Assembly (NCBI RefSeq): GCF_900446215.1
Contig: NZ_UAQZ01000001.1
Span: forward strand, 1,178,001 to 1,242,000
Direction: 5' to 3'
Length of the DNA stretch: 64,000 nt
DNA from: Burkholderia cenocepacia
GTDB lineage: Bacteria; Pseudomonadota; Gammaproteobacteria; Burkholderiales; Burkholderiaceae
Made by a program: the position numbers and the translations under genes. The notes under the pieces are model-generated. The model ran no database searches, was not told where the DNA came from, and worked only from the letters and a program-made list of their open reading frames with translations. Each line of letters begins with the position of its first letter. The first letter of the stretch is position 1. This document shows positions 1-8,110 of this stretch, in pieces.

Positions 1-63
1 GCGAATCACAAGCACATCACGGGTACGACATTGGTCGTCGATGGAGGAGGTTCCCTTGTCTGA
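1..63 (+). CDS. Short-chain dehydrogenase/reductase, C-terminal fragment (cut by window edge)
   Basis: The first frame is open from base 1 and stops at TGA 61-63. The 20 visible residues end in TGTTLVVDGGGSLV, which matches the usual C-terminus of classical SDR oxidoreductases (TG, a hydrophobic pair, then VDGG). The Rossmann part and the catalytic Ser-Tyr-Lys lie outside the window. Its last bases contain the ribosome binding site and TTG start of the following exporter gene, so it is the upstream member of the same operon and probably supplies an NAD(P)-dependent redox step in that pathway. Confidence 0.75.
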   Translation, partial: ANHKHITGTTLVVDGGGSLV

Positions 64-1447
64 CAATAGTCTCTTTACGTCCGTGATCGAAGAAGCCGAT
101 GCGCAATCGCGAGAAATCGTCAAGTCGCGTGCCCTGATCACGGTTTGCATTGGCTTCTTTATGGTCAGCTTGGACGCCACTGTCGTCAATGTTGCATTGA
201 ACAGCCTGCGCCTCAGCCTGCACGTTGGTTTGAGCGGATTGCAGTGGACGGTGGACTCTTACACGCTGGCGTTTGCAGCTCTGTTGCTAAGCGCTGGAGC
301 GCTTGGCGATATCTTCGGGCCGAAGAAGGTATTCAATGTCGGTCTGATTGTTTTCTCGTTGGCATCTGCCTTGTGCGGGCTGTCGACAAGTCTGGGTGCA
401 CTGCTTGCGTCACGCGTTCTCCAAGGCGTTGGGGCCGCGCTGCTTGTCGCGACGTCGCTGTCGCTTCTTCAGAAAATATTTGTTGAACCGGCTGACCGCG
501 CGCGTGCGTTCGGAGTTTGGGGTGGGGTCGGTGGCGTGGCAGTGGCCGCCGGTCCGGTGCTCGGTGGTTTCCTCATCTCGATGTTCGGATGGCCCTCCGT
601 ATTTCTGGTCAACGTGCCTTTCGGCATCCTGGGCGTAATCCTCTCGGCGCGCTATTTGCCGAAGATGCCGGGGGAGGCTCGCCGGATCAACTTTGGGGCA
701 CAGGTGCTTTCCGCCGTCGCACTGGGTGCACTCGCGTTTCTGTTCATTTCCGCCGGCGCACACGGATGGTCGAGCCGCGATGTGCAGATCGCGGCAGCCG
801 CGTTCGCAATCGCGACATGCCTGTTCCTTGGGATTGAGCGATTCTCTGCCAATCCGATGTTGCCGCGCGGGATTTTCCGGTCGCGAATCTTTTCGGCGGC
901 GACGACTGTGGGGATGATCATCAATTTCGGGTTCTACGGACAGCTGTTTGTACTGAGCCTGTATTTTCAACAGATCTGCAAATATTCGACGATGGAAACA
1001 GGCTTGGCCCTTCTGCCTCAGGCGATTGTTTGCTCACTTACCGCCTTTTATTGCGGACGAGTCACGGCTCGAACCGGGCCAGGTTTCCCGATGAAAGTCG
1101 GCCTGCTTGCCGGTGCGCTCGGCCTCTTCGGATTGACCTTCGCAAACGGAAATAGCTCATACGTTTCCGTTCTGATACCGATGCTCGCGGTTGGTTTCGG
1201 CATGTCGTTTACTGCGCCGGCGACTGTTGCTGCGGGCATGTCGGCGGCTCCGGCCGGACAGGCCGGTATCGTATCTGGCGTGATCAACGCAGCCCGTCAG
1301 AGCGGTAGTGTGATGGGAATCGCTGTCCTTGGTGGCCTGATTGGATTGAGCTCGAATTTCGAATATGGCATGCATCTGGCGTTCTGGGTTGCATCTGTTC
1401 TGTTTGCTGGCGCATTGTTGGTTACCGCTTTGAGAATTCGTAAGTAA
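56..1447 (+). CDS. DHA2-type MFS exporter of the island cluster
   Basis: A major facilitator protein of about 463 residues. The first helix has LDATVVNVALNSL, the aspartate-bearing signature of the drug:H+ antiporter-2 (EmrB/QacA-like) family, and the next cytoplasmic loop has the motif-A-like GALGDIFGPKK. Hydrophobic helices continue to the C-terminus. The start is taken as TTG at 56 because GGAGGAGG sits five bases upstream; an ATG at 41 in the same frame lies inside that Shine-Dalgarno sequence. It overlaps the SDR stop. In an apparent biosynthetic operon it is the obvious candidate for export of, or resistance to, the product. The substrate cannot be read from the sequence. Confidence 0.88.
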   Translation: MSDNSLFTSVIEEADAQSREIVKSRALITVCIGFFMVSLDATVVNVALNSLRLSLHVGLSGLQWTVDSYTLAFAALLLSAGALGDIFGPKKVFNVGLIVFSLASALCGLSTSLGALLASRVLQGVGAALLVATSLSLLQKIFVEPADRARAFGVWGGVGGVAVAAGPVLGGFLISMFGWPSVFLVNVPFGILGVILSARYLPKMPGEARRINFGAQVLSAVALGALAFLFISAGAHGWSSRDVQIAAAAFAIATCLFLGIERFSANPMLPRGIFRSRIFSAATTVGMIINFGFYGQLFVLSLYFQQICKYSTMETGLALLPQAIVCSLTAFYCGRVTARTGPGFPMKVGLLAGALGLFGLTFANGNSSYVSVLIPMLAVGFGMSFTAPATVAAGMSAAPAGQAGIVSGVINAARQSGSVMGIAVLGGLIGLSSNFEYGMHLAFWVASVLFAGALLVTALRIRK

Positions 1448-1488
1448 ATTTAACTAATTGTCCATTTTTTTGGATGAGGTTGATTGAT

Positions 1489-3156
1489 ATGAATAGCATT
1501 CCTAACGAGTGGATGAAGTACTGGGAGAGTCGGAAGGACGCATTTTCTTCAGAATGTCTCGCAGAGTTGCAGCGATTCGAGACGGCCACCCGCGACCCTC
1601 AAGGCACCCAACAAGACGTGCTTCGAGACGTGATATCCGTCAGTAAGGGCTCTCTGCATTGGCAAGAGTGCGGATACTCAAGCGTGTCGGGAGTCGATGA
1701 CTATCGCAGCACGTTGCCGATCATGCGCTACGATGATTTCGTCCCCCTTATCGATCGCGAGATTCGTACAAAAGGTGGAGTGCTGACCTGCAGCCCGGTG
1801 ATGCGATGGCTCAAAACAAGCGGGACGACTGGTACGCCGAAGCGTGTGCCCTATACGCTGCATTGGGTACTGAACTACCGGATCCCGGCAATGAAAGCGA
1901 TGTGGGGAACCTACAGTCGGCTCCACCCGGAGCTTTTGTCGAATCCCTATGCGACGCTCGATACGCAGACCGTTCGCGAGAATGCACAGGACTACATCCA
2001 TGGTGTTCCATTCCAGGCGGTCAGCAATCGTCATCCACGGATGAACAGCATGGATTGGAATCCGCCGTGGTACGAGGCGCCTTGGTTTTGCGAGAACGCG
2101 CCGGTTTCCTTCGAAGACAAGATGTATTGCAGGGTTCGGCACCTCGTGGGAAAGGACCTGTATTTCATCAACGCCATTAATCCGAGCACGTTGCTTTCGC
2201 TTCGAGACCACATCGGCACCAGTAAGGAGAAGCTGGTTGCCGATGTCAGAAATGGGACGATCGATGGACAGCCATTGTGCAACGCGGATCCGCACGAGGC
2301 CGATCGGCTGGAGAAGGTTCTTGCGAACCCAGGCTTCACGTTGAAGGATATTTGGCCGACCTTGGGTTTGTATGCATGCTGGCTGTCGGCATCCGCTGGC
2401 TTGTATCAACAAGCACTGGAAGAAATCTTTCCCGGCGTCGCGCGGCTGCCGTTCATGAGCTGCGGAACGGAAGGGGTGGTTACGATTCCGGTCAGCGAAG
2501 ACGCATATAGCCAGCCGCTCGCGATCAACCAGGCGTTCTTTGAGTTTGTGGAAGACGACGTGCCCTTGGGAGAACTCGTAGAGCGTGGGGAGAAACCGCA
2601 GACACTACTGGCACACCAACTGACGGCAGGGAAGAACTATCACGTGATCATGTCTCAGGCCAACGGGCTATATCGTCTTTGGACCGGAGATATCTACCAC
2701 GTAGATCGCGTCGTGGATGGCACGCCGTGGATCCATTTCCTGCATCGCGACGGAGTATTTCATTCGTTCACTGGTGAAAAGCTGACCGAACACCAAGTCA
2801 CGGCCGCGTTGAGACGGGGCTTTGCAGCAGCGGACCGGCAGATTGGTCTTTATCTGTGCGGCCCACGTTGGGGGCAGCCGCCGAGCTATGTCGTCGTGGC
2901 CGAGGCCCGCGGCGCCGACGTCACACTTGGTGCAACCCTCTCGCGCCATGTCGAAAGTGCGTTACAAGACATCAGCATCGAATACGAATCCAAGCGCGTG
3001 TCGAACCGCTTAGGGCCGATCGAGGTTCATGTGGTTCCGGAGAACAGCATTCAGGCGTTTGTCGAGAGAAAGCGCCAGAAAGGAAACGCGAACCAATACA
3101 AGTACAAACCGTTCCAGAAAGATACGGAATTTCTTGGCGAACTGTCAGGCCAGTAA
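1489..3156 (+). CDS. GH3-family acyl-adenylating amidosynthetase
   Basis: About 555 residues resembling the GH3 auxin-responsive promoter family, whose members adenylate a carboxylic acid and transfer it to an amine, usually an amino acid. The ATP-binding loop is visible as TSGTTGTPKRVPYT near residue 110. Later segments LPFMSCGTEGVVTIP and YRLWTGDIYHVDR fit the adenylate-binding and hinge regions of this fold. ATG at 1489 is preferred over 1474 because GAGG lies nine bases before it, while 1474 has no ribosome site. Base composition is lower in G+C than in the chromosome-like part of the window. GH3 enzymes are best known from plants and are uncommon in bacterial operons; here it could make an amide or ester of the pathway acid. 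The substrate is unknown. Confidence 0.8.
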   Translation: MNSIPNEWMKYWESRKDAFSSECLAELQRFETATRDPQGTQQDVLRDVISVSKGSLHWQECGYSSVSGVDDYRSTLPIMRYDDFVPLIDREIRTKGGVLTCSPVMRWLKTSGTTGTPKRVPYTLHWVLNYRIPAMKAMWGTYSRLHPELLSNPYATLDTQTVRENAQDYIHGVPFQAVSNRHPRMNSMDWNPPWYEAPWFCENAPVSFEDKMYCRVRHLVGKDLYFINAINPSTLLSLRDHIGTSKEKLVADVRNGTIDGQPLCNADPHEADRLEKVLANPGFTLKDIWPTLGLYACWLSASAGLYQQALEEIFPGVARLPFMSCGTEGVVTIPVSEDAYSQPLAINQAFFEFVEDDVPLGELVERGEKPQTLLAHQLTAGKNYHVIMSQANGLYRLWTGDIYHVDRVVDGTPWIHFLHRDGVFHSFTGEKLTEHQVTAALRRGFAAADRQIGLYLCGPRWGQPPSYVVVAEARGADVTLGATLSRHVESALQDISIEYESKRVSNRLGPIEVHVVPENSIQAFVERKRQKGNANQYKYKPFQKDTEFLGELSGQ

Positions 3157-3177
3157 CGACTACCGGAACATCAAATC

Positions 3178-4056
3178 ATGCTCGAATTGAAGACACATCC
3201 CTCCAATCTGCGCAGGGAAATCAGGAAGATTCGTCGTGGCCCGACGGAGCTCGCCATGCACGCGTGGCTGCCTGAAAACCCCAAGGCAGCAGTGTTCTAC
3301 TTTCATGGGTTGCAGAGCCACGCCGGCTGGCTGTGGGAGGCCGGGCGCCAATTTGCAAACAACGACGTATCAGTATTCGTTCTGGACAGGCGCGGGAGCG
3401 GGATAAGCGACGGAGATCGAGGCGACATTCCGCCGGCGGAAGTGGTCGTAGCCGACTATGTTGCTGCCCTGAAATGGGTCCGCGAATTCATCGGCGACGA
3501 CACGCCTCTTTGCTTGTTTGGCCACTGTCTCGGCGGGTCCTTCATGGCGGCCGTGATGCATCACCCGTCATTCGACGTCCCGTACGATGCAGCGATATTT
3601 TGTTCCACTTGGCTTGGGAAGTTGCATGCGAGCTTGCCCGAAAGCGAGCTGGAGAAGATTGCGGCAGAAAGCAGCGATGAAATGTGGGATGCAGGGTTGC
3701 GTTCTTCGGATTTCACCGACTCCAGACAATATCAAGCATTCATCGACGAGGATGATCTCGCGATCAGGGAGATCACCAAGAGATCGAGGCGATCGCTGAT
3801 TGAGATCGAGCGACTGTACGTTGACGCTCAAGGGGATTTGCCTTCGGTTCCGATGGCGTACGTGTCTGGAACATCTGATCCGATTATCGACCTCGAGAGC
3901 GCCCACAACGCCTTCCTCAGGATGACGCAATCTCGCGGGTCGGTTCTGAAGTTGCCGACCCACAAGCACTACCTTTTCTACACCGAGGTCAGGCGTGAGC
4001 TGATTGACTGGGCGTCAGCGTTCGTTTTACTTCAGGCTCGAGAAGTCTATGCATGA
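3178..4056 (+). CDS. Alpha/beta hydrolase with cysteine nucleophile
   Basis: A 292-residue monoacylglycerol-lipase-like (Hydrolase_4) alpha/beta hydrolase. The oxyanion strand reads FYFHGLQSHAGW. The nucleophile elbow is GHCLGG with Cys117 in place of the usual serine. A candidate acid is Asp in SGTSDPIIDLES and the catalytic His is in THKHYLFY. A Cys nucleophile is known in dienelactone hydrolases and some thioesterase-like members, so the triad can be functional, but the enzyme may be acyltransferase- or lyase-like rather than a plain esterase. The gene sits 21 bases after the GH3 ligase and overlaps the start of the following enolase-superfamily gene, so they are co-translated. Confidence 0.82.
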   Translation: MLELKTHPSNLRREIRKIRRGPTELAMHAWLPENPKAAVFYFHGLQSHAGWLWEAGRQFANNDVSVFVLDRRGSGISDGDRGDIPPAEVVVADYVAALKWVREFIGDDTPLCLFGHCLGGSFMAAVMHHPSFDVPYDAAIFCSTWLGKLHASLPESELEKIAAESSDEMWDAGLRSSDFTDSRQYQAFIDEDDLAIREITKRSRRSLIEIERLYVDAQGDLPSVPMAYVSGTSDPIIDLESAHNAFLRMTQSRGSVLKLPTHKHYLFYTEVRRELIDWASAFVLLQAREVYA

Positions 4057-5227
4057 TGTCCGCGTCTATCACGTGCAGCAGCCCATGCGGGTTGGGTTCG
4101 GCCACCCTGCAGCCACACGTACGACGTCCGAAAGCGTGGTGCTCGAACTGGATATCTCGGGTTGCGTGGGTCTTGGCGAATGCGCGCCGCGAAGTTACGT
4201 CACGGGCGAGACGTGCGTGACTGTTTGTGATGCGTTGAGGAGCCTTCCGCTGGCGCGCATCATCGACGAACTGCTGAGCGAGTCGCCGAATGACGTTCTC
4301 TATCGCATCAAGCGGCTGGGTATTGAGGCCGCCTTCGATTTCACGGCAGCCAACAACGTTGTATGCATCGTGGAGCTTGCGATTCTTGACTGGATCGGCA
4401 AGCGGACCCGGGTTTCATTGGATGCGATGTTGCGTAATGGTGCTTCTTTGGCCGAGAGCAGCGCGCCAATCAAGATATCGCAGGTCCTTGACCAGAATCT
4501 GACAGTCGATGATTTCTTGCGGGAGCGAGGTCCGTTTCATTTCGTCAAGATCAAAGCTCATCGTGACAGAGCGAAAGATCTCGAGACCGTGACAGAGATC
4601 AGAAGGGCCATCGGGGACGACACACCGATCGTCATCGACGCCAATATGAGCTGGAGTCTTATCGAGGCTGTCGAGCACGTGAGAAAGCTTCGTGAAGCCG
4701 GATTGACGATGGTTGAAGAGCCGTTCTCGAAGAGATCTTGGACCGAATTGCATGAGCTGCGCGTTCAGACGGGGATCTCGATCATGCTCGATGAGTCGGT
4801 CTCAACGTTAGATGATCTGCGGCGCGCCATAGGTAGCGACAGTTGTGATGCGGTGAATGTACGCGTGTCGAAATGCGGGGGGGTACTCCGGTCCATCGAA
4901 ATGATCGAGCTCGCCAAGAGCTTCGGTATCCAGTTCCAGATCGGTGTGCAGGTCGCCGAATGCGGACCGCTGATCCAGGCCGGAAGATTGCTTGCTTCCC
5001 TGCACCGAGATGCAATTGCGGTGGAGGGAGGGCAAGCCGATCGCTTCTTCGACAGCATGATCGTTTCTCCTGATCTGAGTTTTGACAGGGCAAGAAGCAC
5101 GGTTCCGCCACCAGCCGGATTCGGGTTGGGACTATCGACTTCGACTGAGATTTCCAAGTATCTGGCTTTCGGCTACAGCCGATCAGCAGATGAATGGACC
5201 GCGACATCCCACTATACCGAGGCTTGA
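4049..5227 (+). CDS. Enolase-superfamily enzyme, muconate-lactonising/OSBS subgroup
   Basis: About 392 residues with a complete muconate lactonising enzyme-type active site: a KxK pair in FVKIKAHRD, metal ligands in VIDANMSW (Asp), MVEEPF (Glu) and IMLDESVS (Asp-Glu), and the opposite-face Lys in VSKCGG. This subgroup includes o-succinylbenzoate synthase, N-acylamino acid racemase, dipeptide epimerases and cycloisomerases. All abstract an alpha proton from a carboxylate. The ATG at 4049 lies inside the end of the hydrolase gene, with GAGAAG upstream. Which reaction it performs depends on the unknown substrate; an epimerase or dehydratase acting on a GH3-type acyl-amino acid conjugate is one possibility. 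Confidence 0.82.
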   Translation: MHDVRVYHVQQPMRVGFGHPAATRTTSESVVLELDISGCVGLGECAPRSYVTGETCVTVCDALRSLPLARIIDELLSESPNDVLYRIKRLGIEAAFDFTAANNVVCIVELAILDWIGKRTRVSLDAMLRNGASLAESSAPIKISQVLDQNLTVDDFLRERGPFHFVKIKAHRDRAKDLETVTEIRRAIGDDTPIVIDANMSWSLIEAVEHVRKLREAGLTMVEEPFSKRSWTELHELRVQTGISIMLDESVSTLDDLRRAIGSDSCDAVNVRVSKCGGVLRSIEMIELAKSFGIQFQIGVQVAECGPLIQAGRLLASLHRDAIAVEGGQADRFFDSMIVSPDLSFDRARSTVPPPAGFGLGLSTSTEISKYLAFGYSRSADEWTATSHYTEA

Positions 5228-5235
5228 CATTCGAC

Positions 5236-6972
5236 ATGAAACGCTATTTTTCCGATCTGATCGTAGACTTTCTCAAACAACAAGAAATCGAGTACGTAGC
5301 CTTCAACCCCGGTGCCTCCTTCCGGGGAATCCACGACTCGTTGGTACATCGAGAGGATTCGCCTGAGATCCTTATGGCATGTCATGAGGAGATCGCGGTA
5401 GCCATGGCGCACGGCTATTACAAGGCATGCAATCGACATATGGCAGTGTTCCTGCATGCGAATGTTGGGCTCTTGCACGGGTCAATGGCGATCTTTAATG
5501 CATGGTGCGACCGGGTGCCACTGTTGCTGATTGGTGGTAACGGGCCGATTGATGCCGCAAAGCGGCGACCGTGGATTGACTGGATCCATACGTCGCAAAA
5601 CATTGAGTCCGCCGTGAAGGATTTCGTCAAATGGTGCGATCAACCAACCAGTCAGAGGGCAACAGTCGAATCGCTTTATCGAGCCTTCAAGTTGATGAAC
5701 ACCGAGATGCATGCCCCGTGCTACGTGGCTATCGACTTTGACGTTCAGGAACAAGAAGTCGAAAGTGCGGCGCAACTGCTGCCACCGACCGCGACCACTC
5801 CTAGCAGGCTGCCGGCAGCCGATGCACCCTTCATCGAGAATCTGACGGAAAGGCTGCTGTCGGCGCGCATGCCGGTTCTGATCATTGATTTCAGTGGGCG
5901 AGATCCGGCAACCGTCGCACCGCTCATCTCGTTGGCGGAACAGGTCGGGATGGCGGTGATCGATCGTGGTAATCGATTCAATTTTCCCAATGTTCACCCG
6001 TTGAATGTGTCCAACGCACCACCTGACATGCTCAAGGAGGCCGATCTGGTGTTGGCGATCGAAGTCCAGGACCTTGCCGGTGCTTTGGGGGCGTTTCTTC
6101 CCGTAACCGACGGTATGCCTGCTATTGAGGATGTCACCGTGGTTACGTTGAGCACGAGCGACACGTTGCCAAGTAAATGGGCTGCGGACTATCAGCAGTT
6201 TGTTCCGGTTAACCTGGGTGCGATTGCCGACACTCGGACAACTGTTGAAGCTTTGGAACGCGCCGTAGCTGATGCCGCCGACAGACACGCTCGTCCTGAA
6301 CGGGAAGAGAGAGTTCGCGCATTGACGGTACATCATGAGCGGGTGCGGAGGGAATGGGACCTCGACGTGCGGCAACTTCGCGCCGAAGACAACGAGATCC
6401 ATGTCGCGACGGCAGTGCGAGAAATATTTCAGGTAGTGCAAGACAGAGACTGGATCCTCACGAATACGGGTAGTCTCACCATCGATGGCTGGGTCAAGAA
6501 GCTATGGGATATTGAACGACCGGGTTCCTATCTCGGGCTAAACGGTGGTGCTGGATTGGGGTACGGGCTGGGCGCATCCATCGGGGCGGCAATCGCGCAT
6601 CGTAATGATGATGTCCTATGCATCGACCTGCAGGCGGATGGCGATTTTCTTTATACACCCAGCGCACTCTGGACATTGAGTTCGTACGATGTTCCGTTGC
6701 TGGTCATCATTATGAACAATAGGTTGTACTTGAATTCAACGCAGCATGCTGAACGTATCGCGAAGGCCAGGAATCGCGTTGAGGATCTGTCACACGTTGC
6801 GACGAGTTTCTTCGAGACACCGGTCGATTTCGTCAAGATTGCCGAAGGGTTCGGAATCAAGTCGTTTCCTCGCATCGATCGAGCAAGCGAAATCGAGCAA
6901 ATTGTCGGTGAAGCGGCACATTACGTTGTGACTCAGCGCAAGCCTGCACTAGTCGAAATCCTGATGAAGTAA
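5236..6972 (+). CDS. Thiamine diphosphate-dependent decarboxylase/synthase
   Basis: A three-domain ThDP enzyme of about 578 residues in the acetolactate synthase / benzoylformate decarboxylase superfamily. The N-terminal Pyr domain has the cofactor-activating Glu in ACHEEIAVAMAHGYY. The C-terminal PP domain has the Mg-ThDP motif beginning at QADGDFLYT (about residue 465) and ending with IIMNN. It may decarboxylate a 2-oxo acid or join two carbonyl units. An in-frame ATG at 5194 overlaps the previous gene; ATG 5236 starts nine bases after its stop and aligns better with MKRYFSDLIVDFL as the first helix, but neither has a strong ribosome site. It is not IlvB by context: no small subunit follows. 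Confidence 0.82.
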   Translation: MKRYFSDLIVDFLKQQEIEYVAFNPGASFRGIHDSLVHREDSPEILMACHEEIAVAMAHGYYKACNRHMAVFLHANVGLLHGSMAIFNAWCDRVPLLLIGGNGPIDAAKRRPWIDWIHTSQNIESAVKDFVKWCDQPTSQRATVESLYRAFKLMNTEMHAPCYVAIDFDVQEQEVESAAQLLPPTATTPSRLPAADAPFIENLTERLLSARMPVLIIDFSGRDPATVAPLISLAEQVGMAVIDRGNRFNFPNVHPLNVSNAPPDMLKEADLVLAIEVQDLAGALGAFLPVTDGMPAIEDVTVVTLSTSDTLPSKWAADYQQFVPVNLGAIADTRTTVEALERAVADAADRHARPEREERVRALTVHHERVRREWDLDVRQLRAEDNEIHVATAVREIFQVVQDRDWILTNTGSLTIDGWVKKLWDIERPGSYLGLNGGAGLGYGLGASIGAAIAHRNDDVLCIDLQADGDFLYTPSALWTLSSYDVPLLVIIMNNRLYLNSTQHAERIAKARNRVEDLSHVATSFFETPVDFVKIAEGFGIKSFPRIDRASEIEQIVGEAAHYVVTQRKPALVEILMK

Positions 6973-7020
6973 GCCCCGTGGCTGAAATCGAAAAATCACC
7001 GTCCAGAAAAAGGCTATGAA

Positions 7021-7902
7021 ATGACTATCAAGTTTATGGAAGGCGTACTCCGCGGAGAGCGTTTTGTGGGATTTGTCGAGTCAGGCGTGACACTGCCGAA
7101 CGAGCTCTATCGAATCTCGTTGGCAAAACTGTGCGAAGCGACTGGCGGCAAGACTGACGCGGTCGTTGCGAAGGAATATCTGTTGAAAAGCGCGTCGTCG
7201 GTGAGATTTTCGGATCAAGACATGATCGACTTTTCGCCGTTGCCGCCGCTCTTCCCCGATGCGGCCGGGGACGCAATGGCCAGCGGATTCATGCAGACCC
7301 ACAACGTCAAGATCGAATCCGCGCGCGATGACCATGGCGAGATTGTGTTGCCAAATTGGTTTGTCAAGGGACTGGGATCATCCGTGAAACTGTCCGGTCA
7401 ACCACTGCGCGCACCCAGGCAGGCTCTGGCACTGTGCGAAGAAGCTGAGGTCGTGCTTGTCTACCGCAGCAACGCAGATGGGCGGCCGGAATACTGTGGT
7501 TACACATTCGGGAACGACCTGACGGATATCGGCCGCTTCAAACGGCATCCGGGCCATCTCGCATATGCAAAGCTATGTGATGCTGCCGTTTCCAGCTGGT
7601 TCCATATCGCGCCACCACCGCAAAGCGTACAGGGTGAAGTTTCGATCGAGCGCGACGGTGCGGTTGCTTGGAAGGGAAATTTCAAGACGGGACTGGATGC
7701 TCTCGGCTACCGCTTGGCGGATATGGTCGATCACTTGTTTTCCTATTCGGCGCTGAGCCACCCGGGGCGAATTCATTATGTGTTCATTGGTGCCGATCGG
7801 AGCAGCTTTCATGCTGGTTTCAGCATCAAGGAAGGCGATCGAATCGTTCTGAACTTTGCCAGTCACGACGTAGTTATTTCGAATCAGGTTCAGTTCGCCT
7901 AG
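7021..7902 (+). CDS. Fumarylacetoacetase-fold protein (AraD1-like)
   Basis: A 293-residue protein with a C-terminal fumarylacetoacetate hydrolase fold. Visible hallmarks are the acidic metal-binding stretch CEEAEVVLVY and GYTFGNDLTDIGRF. The family includes C-C hydrolases, decarboxylases and sugar-acid dehydratases (the AraD1 group), all using a divalent metal and an enolisable 2-oxo or 1,3-dicarbonyl acid. It follows the ThDP gene by 48 bases with AGG seven bases before the ATG. In this context it could decarboxylate, hydrate or cleave the product of the ThDP step. No specific function can be assigned. Confidence 0.75.
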   Translation: MTIKFMEGVLRGERFVGFVESGVTLPNELYRISLAKLCEATGGKTDAVVAKEYLLKSASSVRFSDQDMIDFSPLPPLFPDAAGDAMASGFMQTHNVKIESARDDHGEIVLPNWFVKGLGSSVKLSGQPLRAPRQALALCEEAEVVLVYRSNADGRPEYCGYTFGNDLTDIGRFKRHPGHLAYAKLCDAAVSSWFHIAPPPQSVQGEVSIERDGAVAWKGNFKTGLDALGYRLADMVDHLFSYSALSHPGRIHYVFIGADRSSFHAGFSIKEGDRIVLNFASHDVVISNQVQFA

Positions 7903-7930
7903 TTGCCATCGAGGCGCCCGTATGGCACAG

Positions 7931-7956
7931 AAGCCGGGCGGAGTTTTGACCGGCTT
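7931..7956 (+). terminator. Possible hairpin between the FAH-fold gene and the diiron gene
   Basis: Seven-base arms AAGCCGG and CCGGCTT are separated by 12 bases, just after the FAH-fold stop. There is no clean T-run, so this may be a weak terminator or an mRNA-stability hairpin that partly uncouples the diiron gene. The rest of the 208-base gap holds nothing else I can name. Confidence 0.3.
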
Positions 7957-8110
7957 TCGTCTGGTTGTTGTCGGTAAGAGGCGATCGAGCACCTGCCTGT
8001 GGCGCCCGTATTTGTTTCTCCGTTGATTAACAGGCGCGTGCCTGTCGGTCTCTTTGATTTTCGTTACATCGCGTGACGTAGCGCTTTTTCACAAGTAGAA
8101 AGGAAGCAAC

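Noticed and set aside
5236..6972. Acetolactate synthase IlvB
   Set aside because: No IlvN-type subunit or branched-chain genes nearby; the context is an island pathway.
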